Notes: generated from the letters alone by a model not told the origin. A DNA stretch of 64,000 nucleotides from BM003 sp963783695 (GCA_963783695.1 CAWAOM010000001.1:310001-374000), one strand, 5' to 3'. Shown: positions 56,485-64,000, counted from the stretch's first letter. Translations and numbers: made by a program.

Positions 56485-56958
56485 CTAGGTGCTCCTGGTG
56501 CTTCCGGCCTGACGTAATTCGATCGCTTTTTTGACGAACGCCTTGTGGCGGCCGATAGCGAGGTCAGCCAGGACGGCGTCCTGGATCATGCGGTCCTGCG
56601 ATAATAAATAGGTAGCCCGGCGAACGCCGAAGCCGAGCGGGCCGTTGACATCGTACATATTAATGACCGTTTTTTCGCCGTCCGAAAGCAACACGAAGGG
56701 CAGGCTGTATTTGTCGCGAAAGCGCGAATGACTTTGCGGGCTCTGCGGGCTTATGCCAACCACCTGCAAGCCCACGCTGGATATGTCGCGCTGCAGATCG
56801 CGCAGTTCGCAGGCTTCTTTCGTGCATCCGGGCGTGAAATCGGCGGGATAGAAATACAGTATCAACGGACCGCGGTGCAGAAAATCGGTCAGGTCGCGGT
56901 CCACGCCGGTGTGGTCCGGCAGCGTGAACTCCGGCGCCCGCTGTCCCACCTTCAACAT
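56485..56958 (-). CDS. Peroxiredoxin of the BCP/AhpC-TSA type
   Basis: A 157-residue thiol peroxidase. The opening MLKVGQRAPEFTLPDHTGVD and the peroxidatic Cys in YFYPADFTPGCTKEACELRD (about residue 45, with the second Cys five residues on) are BCP-like. The latter spacing allows an atypical 2-Cys mechanism. It reduces hydroperoxides at the expense of thioredoxin. It is on the minus strand just downstream of a GNAT gene (15-bp gap). Confidence 0.93.
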   Translation of the reverse strand: MLKVGQRAPEFTLPDHTGVDRDLTDFLHRGPLILYFYPADFTPGCTKEACELRDLQRDISSVGLQVVGISPQSPQSHSRFRDKYSLPFVLLSDGEKTVINMYDVNGPLGFGVRRATYLLSQDRMIQDAVLADLAIGRHKAFVKKAIELRQAGSTRST

Positions 56959-56973
56959 CCCGTACCTCCTTAC

Positions 56974-57426
56974 TCAGAATTCCGTTTCCATCAGGGCATA
57001 TCGCGTCAGCATCATACCGAGTTTTGTATAGACACCGCGCGCATGAATATTGTCGCGTTCGACGTAAAGGCGGAGGCCGCAACAGCCGGTCTCCTTTCGG
57101 GCGAGCCGTTCAACATGGCGGTAGAGCCTTGAAAATACCTTGTTGCCGCGGTTCTCGGGACGCACATAAACGCTTTGAATCCACCAAAAGTTGCCATTGC
57201 GCCAGTCGCTCCACTCGAGGGTAATCATCATCTGACCGACCGTTCGTTGCTCGCTCGTGGCCAGATGATAGGCGCCTTTGGCGGGATCGCTTAGTACTGC
57301 CAGCACGCCATGGCGGATGGTCGCGGGGCTCAGGGACTTTCCCTCAGTCTCCATTGCCATCTTCTGGTTGAAGTCGATGATCGTATCGAGATCCGCCATA
57401 GCGGCGGGTCGTATCCTGAATGTCAT
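56974..57426 (-). CDS. GNAT family N-acetyltransferase
   Basis: A 150-residue acetyltransferase. MTFRIRPAAMADLDTIIDFN is a typical GNAT start, and the acetyl-CoA site is in SVYVRPENRGNKVFSRLYRH; the C-terminal YVERDNIHARGVYTKLGMML forms the last GNAT strand-helix. The ATG at 57426 is used; a longer in-frame reading runs into the tRNA-Ala gene on the other strand. Substrate unknown. It probably forms an operon with the peroxiredoxin. Confidence 0.88.
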   Translation of the reverse strand: MTFRIRPAAMADLDTIIDFNQKMAMETEGKSLSPATIRHGVLAVLSDPAKGAYHLATSEQRTVGQMMITLEWSDWRNGNFWWIQSVYVRPENRGNKVFSRLYRHVERLARKETGCCGLRLYVERDNIHARGVYTKLGMMLTRYALMETEF

Positions 57427-57510
57427 CGGTGTTGCCTCGATAATGTATTGGCTGTTCACGCAGCGAGCCGGGTTCGGCCCGGGATGGGTGACTCGCGCCG
57501 GTACCGAGTA

Positions 57511-57516
57511 TAGAAT
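57511..57516 (+). promoter_or_regulatory. Likely -10 of the tRNA-Ala promoter
   Basis: TAGAAT (inside TATAGAAT) lies 12 bp before the tRNA. It is followed by a GC-rich discriminator ACGCGACC, as in stringently controlled stable-RNA promoters. No good -35 is visible. Confidence 0.4.
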
Positions 57517-57528
57517 ACGCGACCTCGT

Positions 57529-57604
57529 GGGGCCGTAGCTCAGTTGGGAGAGCGCGACAATCGCACTGTCGAGGTCAGGGGTTCGATTCCCCTCGGCTCC
57601 ACCA
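57529..57604 (+). tRNA. tRNA-Ala(CGC)
   Basis: A 76-nt tRNA with encoded CCA. The acceptor GGGGCCG/CGGCTCC contains the G3:U70 wobble pair that identifies alanine tRNAs. The anticodon loop ATCGCAC gives CGC (codon GCG), with stem CGACA/TGTCG. The T arm is AGGGG-TTCGATT-CCCCT. It is followed about 40 bp later by the 194-bp tandem array. Confidence 0.96.
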
Positions 57605-57645
57605 TTTTCTCCCCCTCGAGGCCGGTTCTTACAGGTAATGCACGT

Positions 57646-58299
57646 CAGCACTGCCCGGTTTGAATCTGTGGTGAGTTCGAACGACACTTGCATCCCAAGC
57701 CCCGGTAGCTCAGCAGGGTGAGTGGCGGTCGGCGCAAGGCGCCGGCGCCGAGCACGGCTCGGCGAGCCAGGAACGCCGCCCGCGGCAAGCGGGTGGCAGG
57801 GCCGGAGGCGCAAGCCGGAGGGAGCGTCCAGCAGCGCGGCAGCGCTGCCCGGTTTGAATCTGTGGTGAGTTCGAACGACACTTGCATCCCAAGCCCCGGT
57901 AGCTCAGCAGGGTGAGTGGCGGTCGGCGCAAGGCGCCGGCGCCGAGCACGGCTCGGCGAGCCAGGAACGCCGCCCGCGGCAAGCGGGTGGCAGGGCCGGA
58001 GGCGCAAGCCGGAGGGAGCGTCCAGCAGCGCGGCAGCGCTGCCCGGTTTGAATCTGTGGTGAGTTCGAACGACACTTGCATCCCAAGCCCCGGTAGCTCA
58101 GCAGGGTGAGTGGCGGTCGGCGCAAGGCGCCGGCGCCGAGCACGGCTCGGCGAGCCAGGAACGCCGCCCGCGGCAAGCGGGTGGCAGGGCCGGAGGCGCA
58201 AGCCGGAGGGAGCGTCCAGCAGCGCGGCAGCGCTGCCCGGTTTGAATCTGTGGTGAGTTCGAACGACACTTGCATCCCAAGCCCCGGTAGCTCAGCAGG
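57646..58299 (+). repeat. 194-bp tandem array ending in tRNA-Arg (3.4 copies)
   Basis: Units start at 57646, 57840, 58034 and, partially, 58228. Each has about 53 bp of tRNA-Arg 5' flank, the first 19 nt of tRNA-Arg (57699-57717, 57893-57911, 58087-58105), then about 120 bp of hairpin-rich GC DNA (CGGCGC-AAG-GCGCCG; GCCGAGC-ACG-GCTCGGC; CCCGC-GGCAA-GCGGG). The fourth copy runs straight into the complete tRNA-Arg. The units are essentially identical; I noted one A/G difference in the first. Short Arg/Ala-rich frames occur in each unit but have no clear ribosome site. Confidence 0.95.
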
Positions 58300-58357
58300 A
58301 TAGAGCGTCCGCCTCCTAAGCGGAAGGTCACAGGTTCGACTCCTGTCCGGGGCGCCA
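58281..58357 (+). tRNA. tRNA-Arg(CCU)
   Basis: A 77-nt tRNA with encoded CCA. The acceptor GCCCCGG pairs with CCGGGGC, discriminator G. The anticodon loop CTCCTAA gives CCU (codon AGG), stem TCCGC/GCGGA. The T arm is ACAGG-TTCGACT-CCTGT. Its first 19 nt and 5' flank are repeated three times upstream at exact 194-bp steps. Confidence 0.97.
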
Positions 58358-58456
58358 CACAACACGGTGGCGGGCGCGTGCGCGCGAGGCGAAAAACAGG
58401 TGTAATGCCCGTGCCGGCGCCGGGCAGCCGTATCGGTAGGGGTTGAGAGGAGTGCA

Positions 58457-59050
58457 ATGAGCGGAAAAATCAGCAGACGGGTATTGCTGGTGACCCTGGC
58501 TCTGGCGGTTCTAAACAGCCCGCTGGCGCGCGCAGACGCCAATGACGGTGAGTTGTTCGGTTACCGCCTCGGTGACCGCTACATTGTCGGACCCGACACA
58601 GCCGCTTTCATGATCGGGCTTGGCGGTCATGACGCGATGCGGGTTGTTGCGGACCAGGCCATCATGCCCGACGACTTTTCCGAGGTGCAGATTTTATGCA
58701 CGGTCGGTTCATGCCAGATCGGGGCGATTTCGGGCATCATCAAGCCAGCCTCGCAACAGGAAGCGATCGAGACCGCCGACAGGTACCTGCGGCTGCTGCG
58801 CAGGTTGTACAGCGACTGGCCGGCCAGCAACGATCCGAACGGCCAGATTGTCACGTTGAGAAAGCAACCCTACGTGATCCAGGTGATGCGTTTTCAGATG
58901 CCGCTGGAGGTCCGGGTGAATCTCAAGTTCGATCGTGACGCTGCCGAGAACAAGGCGTGGACAGCAGTGCTGAAGCGCGAGTCAGAGCGCTATCAGGTCG
59001 AGGCGCGCAGGCGCCTGGTTGAGGATGCGGCCAGCAAGGGCCTGAAATAG
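58457..59050 (+). CDS. Exported protein of unknown function
   Basis: A 197-residue protein with a Sec-type signal (MSGKISRRVLLVTLALAVLN, cleaved near ARA-DAND). The mature part contains GYRLGDRYIVGPDTAAFMIG and a possible disulfide pair in ILCTVGSCQIG, then a helical, charged C-terminus. I do not recognise a family. GAGAGGAG lies just before the ATG. It converges with the aminotransferase gene 21 bp away. Confidence 0.7.
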   Translation: MSGKISRRVLLVTLALAVLNSPLARADANDGELFGYRLGDRYIVGPDTAAFMIGLGGHDAMRVVADQAIMPDDFSEVQILCTVGSCQIGAISGIIKPASQQEAIETADRYLRLLRRLYSDWPASNDPNGQIVTLRKQPYVIQVMRFQMPLEVRVNLKFDRDAAENKAWTAVLKRESERYQVEARRRLVEDAASKGLK

Positions 59051-59071
59051 CGAGAGCGCCTGACCGCGAAG

Positions 59072-60292
59072 TCAGACCATCCCCTCAAGCACATCTTCGA
59101 TTCGCCCGAACACGTCCTCTATCACAGCACGGTTCGGCAGCGTGGTTACCCGGAAATGGTTCGAACGCGGGAAATTGAAGCTGGACCCCGGTGCAACCAG
59201 CACATGTTTCTTCTCTAGCAGCTCGAGGGCGAATTCACGGTCATCGAAACCGGACAGCCGTTCGGTATCCACGCCCGGAAAAGCATACATCGCGCCATCG
59301 GGGGAAATCAGGTCGAGATAGCGGCTCGCGGCGCAGGCGTCGATGACCGCCTGGCGGGATTCGTAAAGGCGGCCATCTCCGCGGATCAGTTCCTTGATGC
59401 TCTGGTAGCCGCCGAGCGCGGTCTGCACCGCCCACTGGCCGGGAACATTGCTGCACAATCGCAGCGAGGCGAGCAGCTCGACGGCGTGGATGTAGTCGGC
59501 CGCGCGCTCCTTGTCGCCGCTGAACGAAACCCAGCCGACGCGGTAGCCACAGGCCCGATACACCTTCGACAGGCCGCCAAATGTCGCGCACAATGTGTCC
59601 TTGATGATGGTTGCCATCGGGATGTGCCTGGCGTCGTCATAGACCATCGAGTCGTAAATCTCGTCGCTGAACACAACCAGCTGGTGGGCCTCGGCGATGG
59701 CGCCAATAGCACGCAAGAGTTCCTCGGAGTAGACGGCGCCGGTCGGATTATTCGGGTTGATCAGGACGATGGCCCGGGTGCGCGGACCGATCAGGCTGGC
59801 AATTTCCTCCGGGTCCGGCTGAAACCCGTGTTCCGGCTTGCAATGGTAGTAACGCGCCTTGCCACGATTGAGCGCCACCGACGCCGACCACAACGGGTAG
59901 TCGGGGCTGGGCACCAGCACTTCCTCGTCGGTATTCAACAGCGCACGCAGGCTGAGGTCGATGAGTTCGCTGACGCCATTGCCTATGAAAACTTCCTCGG
60001 CGGTGACATTCATAACGCCACGGTTCTGTTGCTGCATGACGATCGCTTCACGCGCCGGAAAAATGCCTTTCTGATGGCAATAGGGCTCGCTGTCGCCAAG
60101 ATTCTCAATCATCGCCAGACGCATCGTCTCCGGCGTGCGGAAACCGAACAGGCCGGGATTGCCAATGTTCAGGGATACGATTTCATAGCCGAGCTTTTCC
60201 AGTTCATGGGCGCGGTTTGCCAGCGTGCCTCGTATCTCATAGCTGACATTTCGCAGCGTGCTGTTGGGTCTGACTGGCGGGTGCTGAGTCAT
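59072..60292 (-). CDS. alaA: AlaA-type alanine aminotransferase
   Basis: A 406-residue class I PLP aminotransferase (E. coli AlaA 405) that makes alanine from pyruvate and glutamate. It has YEIRGTLANRAHELEKLGYE, SLNIGNPGLFGF, PNNPTGAVYSEELL, SDEIYDSMVYDD and the PLP lysine in FGGLSKVYRACGYRVGW. It stands 98 bp downstream of the esterase operon on the same strand and may be transcribed separately. Confidence 0.92.
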   Translation of the reverse strand: MTQHPPVRPNSTLRNVSYEIRGTLANRAHELEKLGYEIVSLNIGNPGLFGFRTPETMRLAMIENLGDSEPYCHQKGIFPAREAIVMQQQNRGVMNVTAEEVFIGNGVSELIDLSLRALLNTDEEVLVPSPDYPLWSASVALNRGKARYYHCKPEHGFQPDPEEIASLIGPRTRAIVLINPNNPTGAVYSEELLRAIGAIAEAHQLVVFSDEIYDSMVYDDARHIPMATIIKDTLCATFGGLSKVYRACGYRVGWVSFSGDKERAADYIHAVELLASLRLCSNVPGQWAVQTALGGYQSIKELIRGDGRLYESRQAVIDACAASRYLDLISPDGAMYAFPGVDTERLSGFDDREFALELLEKKHVLVAPGSSFNFPRSNHFRVTTLPNRAVIEDVFGRIEDVLEGMV

Positions 60293-60390
60293 TGTGGCGG
60301 TACCGGTTAAGCGTTGATTACGAGCAAAGAATAATGGAGTTACGGGGGTAATGGCGATACGTCTAAACCGCAGACCTGGCGACGGTCCCG

Positions 60391-61119
60391 CTACAGAAGT
60401 TCATCGAGGTAGAGCGGCAACATGGCGCGCCACGCCGGCCAGTCATGGTCGTACTCGCTGCCCCACGCGACAACCCGGTTGGGAACATGTTTGCTGCCGA
60501 GCGCGCCCGCCATACGCCAGGTCTCATGCGGATCCTCCCAGCGCCCCCCGACATAGGTCAACAGCGCATAACGCTGGCGCAGTCGCTGCAACTGTTCGCC
60601 ATCGCCGAGACCCGGAAGGTAATGCAGCGGCGAACTGTAGAAAAGATCCATCGTAAAACCATCATGGCAAAAGCGGCTGTAGTCGTAGGTTCCGCTCATA
60701 CCGATGGCGGCGGCAAAAACGTCCGGATGACGGCACATACTCGCGATCGCATTGAACGCGCCGAGGGAAGCCCCGGCGCTGACTATCTCGACTGTATCGC
60801 TTCGGCAATCCCTGCGAATATGCGGCACGACCTCGCGATAAATACACTCGTCGAAGCGGTTCTGCAGCAGGCAGAGATACTCGGTGCTGTGCCCGCTTTC
60901 GACCCAGGCGCGACCGGCCACGCTATCGACGGAGTAGAGCTTTAGCCGTCCGGCTTCGATCAGCGGCCATACTGCAGCCACCATACCCATGCGTTCAACT
61001 TCGTCGGCATCGCCGCCTGCGGTCGGGAACAACAGTACCGGCGTGCCCCAGTGGCCCCAGCGGCTGACGCGCAGATCGCGCTCGAGACGCCCGGAATGCC
61101 ACACGATCGAATCCTTCAT
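60391..61119 (-). CDS. Esterase-D-like alpha/beta hydrolase
   Basis: A 242-residue alpha/beta hydrolase of the putative esterase (PF00756-like) type. The nucleophile elbow is GASLGAF (EIVSAGASLGAFNAIASM), the oxyanion region is LLFPTAGGDADE, and a likely catalytic His lies near the end in WGSEYDHDWPAW. There is no signal peptide. It is the last gene of a four-gene operon, 3 bp after the ATP-grasp gene. Substrate unknown; a second, longer esterase is encoded two genes upstream. Confidence 0.82.
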   Translation of the reverse strand: MKDSIVWHSGRLERDLRVSRWGHWGTPVLLFPTAGGDADEVERMGMVAAVWPLIEAGRLKLYSVDSVAGRAWVESGHSTEYLCLLQNRFDECIYREVVPHIRRDCRSDTVEIVSAGASLGAFNAIASMCRHPDVFAAAIGMSGTYDYSRFCHDGFTMDLFYSSPLHYLPGLGDGEQLQRLRQRYALLTYVGGRWEDPHETWRMAGALGSKHVPNRVVAWGSEYDHDWPAWRAMLPLYLDELL

Positions 61120-61122
61120 CGC

Positions 61123-62388
61123 CTAGCTCACCAGGAAACTGTCAATATTGTCACTCCGGCCTTCCGCTTCGCGCCAGTCCTGGATGCGGTTCCAGAACAG
61201 GTCGACGAAAGTGTCGACTTCATGCTCGGGATAAAGCGATACGACTTTTTGCCGGATCGCATCGCGGGCCATGTCGCTGCCGAAAAATTCCCAGGTGACC
61301 GCGTCCAGATCAGCCAGGAAAGTCGCGCAGAATTCGGCGAAACGTTCGCTGTCGAAATCGCCCCGGGCGAGCGCGGCGAACCGGGTGAGTTTCTCGCGCG
61401 CGGGGAGATCGGTGTCGGCAATGTCATAGAAAGGCTGCCAGTGCAGGTTGCGCCGCATCGGCCGGTCGGTTGCGGCACAGAAAAGTGCCCAGCGCAGCTT
61501 CGCCTTGATCAGCCACGGAAAGTGGTAGTGCAACGAACTCACCTGGCTGTCCGGGCAGGCGTTGGCGAAATCGATCGGATACCAGGTGCCGTTGCGTTTC
61601 AACGACTCGCAGGAATTAAAATCCCAGCCGAAAAAACTGTTGATTGTCAGTGTCGTGTCGACAATCTCGGCAACGTCTGCGTCATCCAGAAAACCGCGGG
61701 CCATGCCATAACGATCGTGCAGAGGTGCCTCCGGCTGATATTTTACGAGCCGTACCTGTGGGCCGACGCCGACGGCGCGAACGAAATGCTCGAACGGCCA
61801 TACACCTTTTTGCAGGATCATCACCTGTTTTCCGCTCGACTCGTAGGCTTCGCGCAGTTCCTGTTCGTTGTCGATCTTACTTACCCCGGCCCAGGCGCCG
61901 CCGTTGTAAGGCTTCATGAACAACGGGTAGCCGATCTTGTCGCCGACCGCCGCCAGATCGAAGAGTTTCGCGTATCGCTGCAGAGTCGGTTCGAGGTCAT
62001 CAGCCGGTTCGTATTCTTTCGGCGGCAGCAGCCAGGTGTCGGGGATCGGCAGCCCGAGCCGCATCATGGCACTGTAAGAAGTCTGCTTCTCCATCGACTG
62101 CAGCGACCACGGGTTATTGAACACGTAAAGCCCATCCAGCAGTATCGATTTTTTCAGCCACTCCCGGGTCGGGTAGTACCAGTGGCTGAGACGGTCGATG
62201 ACGACATCGTAGCGGCAGGGCTGGCGCAGATTGAACGGTTCAATCGTCACGCGCTCGCAGGAAATACTCATGCGGTTGCCATCGACGCGGATGTCCGGTC
62301 GCAGGCGCTGCAGAATCGACTCGAAACAAATCGGCCAGCAGGCGTCGGCTCCCAGTGACAATCCGATCCGGCGTGTTTCCTCGCTCAT
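61123..62388 (-). CDS. ATP-grasp-like protein of unknown function
   Basis: A 421-residue protein with ATP-grasp features. An N-terminal pre-ATP-grasp region (RIGLSLGADACWPICFESIL) precedes the central fold with the nucleotide-binding lysine in YPLFMKPYNGGAWAGVSKID and the hinge in VMILQKGVWPFEHFVRAVGV. A metal-ligand-like DFANACPDSQVS follows at about 280. ATP-grasp enzymes join a carboxylate to an amine, thiol or similar group through an acyl phosphate. It sits between two esterase genes with short gaps, so it probably acts in the same pathway. The fold assignment is by motif only. Confidence 0.7.
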   Translation of the reverse strand: MSEETRRIGLSLGADACWPICFESILQRLRPDIRVDGNRMSISCERVTIEPFNLRQPCRYDVVIDRLSHWYYPTREWLKKSILLDGLYVFNNPWSLQSMEKQTSYSAMMRLGLPIPDTWLLPPKEYEPADDLEPTLQRYAKLFDLAAVGDKIGYPLFMKPYNGGAWAGVSKIDNEQELREAYESSGKQVMILQKGVWPFEHFVRAVGVGPQVRLVKYQPEAPLHDRYGMARGFLDDADVAEIVDTTLTINSFFGWDFNSCESLKRNGTWYPIDFANACPDSQVSSLHYHFPWLIKAKLRWALFCAATDRPMRRNLHWQPFYDIADTDLPAREKLTRFAALARGDFDSERFAEFCATFLADLDAVTWEFFGSDMARDAIRQKVVSLYPEHEVDTFVDLFWNRIQDWREAEGRSDNIDSFLVS

Positions 62389-62416
62389 GGCTTTGTTGCC
62401 CTCGGGGGTCAGTGTC

Positions 62417-63553
62417 CTACTCGTAAACCATCCACAACGGTCCGGGAAACAGCCAGCTCAGTCCCGCCCGCAGCCGGTCTCTCCAGTTCTCCCAATTATG
62501 GCCGTCACGCGCCTCTTCAAACCGCACTTCCGGGCCGGCCGATTGCAACAATGGCACCAGCGAACGATTTTCGTAGATCAGAGATTCGTAAATTCCGCAG
62601 CTCATGAAGATCTTGCTGGCGGGACAACCAGGCCGCTGCCGCAGCCGGTTGACGAAGTCTACCACCGGATCGAACATTGGGCCGTGATCGTGCTGCCCGA
62701 TATCGGTAAAAGCAAAGGACCCGGATTGCAACAGCAGCCGATCGAAAAAGCCGGGATACCGCCAGGCCGTATGCAGCGCCGCGACGGCACCGAAACTGGC
62801 GCCCAGCAAAGCGCGGCTGGCGGGTTCTTCCCGCAGCGGAAAAGCACCGCTGAGAGCAGGGTAGAGTTCGCTGACGATGTACTGCGCATGTTGCTCGTTC
62901 GCGGCATATTCGACGAGGCGTTCGCCGGGGTCGGACAGCGCGACAATCAGCGGTGGAATTTCCAGCCGGTGAATCAGGTTGTCAAGAACCTGCTGCAACC
63001 CGGAGAAGCGCAGATAGTCGCTGCCGTCGTGCGCAATCAGCAGCGCGTATCGACGGCGGCGGCGGAAACGCGCGGGTATGTAGACCTGGACATCTTTGCG
63101 TCCACCGAGCGCCTCACTGTGGAGCGATATCTGTTCGATTGATCCGCGGCGCGCAGTGGGATTTTCCAGTGTCCATTGCGGGCGCGCATAGCCGTACGCG
63201 CAGCAAACCGAGTTTGCACCAAACGGATCCTCGGCCGTGCTGTCGTTGAGCGGGTCGACAATCCAGTGGCTGGTGGCGCCGCAGACAACTTCAAACTTGT
63301 ACTCGATTCTCGAGCCGTGCGGCAGCTCGAGTCGGAAAAACCACAAATCGTGCGTTCCAAGCGCCTGCAGTGACTCGGCTGTTGGTAAGCCATAGATCCA
63401 GTGGCGCAGCCTTACGGTGTCCGCCGCGCCGCGGTAGACAAAGGTCACGCCTTCATCGTCCACCAGTGGAAATGCGGTAGTGGCAATCACGGCGTCAATC
63501 TCGGTGGCGGACATGGCGCCTGCTCGTAACAGGAACGGATGCAGTTCGCTCAT
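62417..63553 (-). CDS. Enterochelin-esterase-like hydrolase with N-terminal E-set domain
   Basis: A 378-residue protein. An N-terminal immunoglobulin-like domain (about 30-130, FVYRGAADTVRLRHWIYGLP; WFFRLELPHGSRIEYKF) resembles that of Fes. The alpha/beta hydrolase domain follows, with nucleophile GASFGAV, the acidic region near KIFMSCGIYES, and a catalytic His in RDGHNWENWRDRL. It lacks a signal peptide. The ATG at 63553 overlaps the upstream peptidase-like gene by 4 bp. A trilactone or other ester is a possible substrate, but no siderophore genes are visible. Confidence 0.82.
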   Translation of the reverse strand: MSELHPFLLRAGAMSATEIDAVIATTAFPLVDDEGVTFVYRGAADTVRLRHWIYGLPTAESLQALGTHDLWFFRLELPHGSRIEYKFEVVCGATSHWIVDPLNDSTAEDPFGANSVCCAYGYARPQWTLENPTARRGSIEQISLHSEALGGRKDVQVYIPARFRRRRRYALLIAHDGSDYLRFSGLQQVLDNLIHRLEIPPLIVALSDPGERLVEYAANEQHAQYIVSELYPALSGAFPLREEPASRALLGASFGAVAALHTAWRYPGFFDRLLLQSGSFAFTDIGQHDHGPMFDPVVDFVNRLRQRPGCPASKIFMSCGIYESLIYENRSLVPLLQSAGPEVRFEEARDGHNWENWRDRLRAGLSWLFPGPLWMVYE

Positions 63554-64000
63554 ATCACGCGCGCTTCGGCGAGGATGCCACGGGCAGTCATTCGTGCCGT
63601 GCCCTGTGCCATGACCGGTCCGGCCGCGGAAATCCGGATCAGCGACCCGGCATCGAGGGTTACCGGTTGCAATGGATGAAAACGTCCGGCCATCAGCGCG
63701 ATCCTGCGCGGGTCGTGCAACCGCAATCGTTCGCGGGCGTGCGGCAGCGGCAGCAACCGTGGCAACAGCCCGAGTCCGGAATCCAGAATCTCGGCGTGTC
63801 CGGGTCCCTGTGGCGGGCTGTCGTGAAACAGCACGACGCGCTCGGCGAGCGCCATGGCTCCGGCCGACCACGCAATCAACGTTTGCGAGCGCAAATCCGC
63901 TTCGAGCCCGAACAGGCGCAGCCGGCTGAGCAGCGCCGCAACATGCCCACCGGCTATCAGCACCGCCGCCGCCGCGCCCAGGCGGCGGCGGATGGCATCG
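63550..64000 (-). CDS. Peptidase S51/cyanophycinase-like protein, 5' end outside the window
   Basis: At least 149 residues, still open at the right edge. The segment LIAWSAGAMALAERVVLF contains the serine nucleophile elbow of the peptidase E/cyanophycinase (class I glutamine-amidotransferase-like) fold, preceded by VLIAGGHVAALLSRLRLFGL. GLGLLPRLLPLPHARERLR supplies a likely catalytic His. A GTG at 63963 is possible as a start, but the frame continues upstream, so the gene is probably longer. It is the first visible gene of the esterase/ATP-grasp operon (4-bp overlap). Confidence 0.7.
   Translation of the reverse strand, partial: DAIRRRLGAAAAVLIAGGHVAALLSRLRLFGLEADLRSQTLIAWSAGAMALAERVVLFHDSPPQGPGHAEILDSGLGLLPRLLPLPHARERLRLHDPRRIALMAGRFHPLQPVTLDAGSLIRISAAGPVMAQGTARMTARGILAEARVI

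Noticed and set aside
57699..58105. Partial tRNA copies as integrase attachment sites (attL/attR)
   Set aside because: They are 5' rather than the usual 3' tRNA ends, recur at a fixed tandem period, and no integrase or cargo is present. The 3'-end copies at tRNA-Ser are likewise tandem and too close together to bound an island.
57645..58542. Minus-strand frames of 120-212 residues across the tRNA-Arg array
   Set aside because: Repetitive artefacts antisense to tRNA-Arg; the 194-bp period makes them switch frame, and their N-termini lie opposite a real exported-protein gene.

Overview
The window is GC-rich chromosomal DNA from a gammaproteobacterium. The evidence is the gene order clpS-clpA-infA-aat-trxB-ftsK-lolA-rarA-serS, which largely follows the Escherichia coli 19-20 min region without cydDC and lrp, the CCA-encoding tRNA genes, the E. 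coli-type SOS boxes, and the type II secretion, LolA, PntAB and CbpA/CbpM proteins. The lexA-imuA-imuB-dnaE2 cassette and the protein style fit Xanthomonadales, Steroidobacterales or related lineages; I cannot place it more exactly. No phage, IS element, transposase, integrase or CRISPR array is visible. Nearly all of it is ordinary core genome.

Layout. 1-4.3 kb: an RND efflux pump on the minus strand (permease, then adaptor). 4.5-10.4 kb: an SOS mutagenesis operon, lexA-imuA-imuB-dnaE2, behind two abutting SOS boxes. 10.5-16.7 kb: a small acidic protein and the type II secretion genes gspC-D-E-F on the minus strand; the GspE lacks the usual zinc-binding cysteines. 16.9-19.1 kb: a CHASE2 adenylate/guanylate cyclase. 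19.2-31.4 kb: the conserved housekeeping block, including an N-degron set (ClpS, ClpA, Aat) with a FemAB/GNAT-like gene overlapping aat. 31.4-33.2 kb: a Bax inhibitor-1 family protein, tRNA-Ser(UGA) and 3.3 tandem copies of a 178-bp unit. 33.2-36.1 kb: the proton-translocating transhydrogenase pntAB. 36.6-44.5 kb: an exported orphan, a molybdenum hydroxylase pair, a DUF808 protein, UbiX and AsmA. 44.7-47.5 kb: a twin CDGSH protein and a methionine pair (metA-metY type). 47.5-54.0 kb: an exported TPR protein, a histidine phosphatase, and a second RND pump with its PadR regulator and a triple palindromic operator. 54.0-57.5 kb: TrmH, YjbQ, CbpA, CbpM, a peroxiredoxin and a GNAT enzyme. 57.5-58.4 kb: tRNA-Ala(CGC), 3.4 copies of a 194-bp unit, then tRNA-Arg(CCU). 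58.4-64 kb: an exported orphan, an AlaA-type aminotransferase, and a four-gene operon of two esterases, an ATP-grasp protein and an S51-like peptidase that runs off the end.

The most unusual content is the two tRNA-linked tandem arrays. At tRNA-Ser every 178-bp unit has a Rho-independent terminator, a 16-nt exact antisense of the tRNA 3' end, a GC-rich foldable body and a degenerate sense copy of the tRNA 3' end. At tRNA-Arg every 194-bp unit carries the tRNA 5' flank plus the first 19 nt of the tRNA, interrupted in the D-loop by a hairpin-rich insert; the array ends in the one intact tRNA-Arg gene. The first array recalls the rtT/tpr repeats behind E. coli tyrT. The second point of interest is the uncharacterised operon at the right edge. 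Other specific predictions are an acetyl-CoA-specific MetA (Glu111) matched to its O-acetylhomoserine sulfhydrylase neighbour, a possible attenuator in the metA leader, and the PadR operator array.
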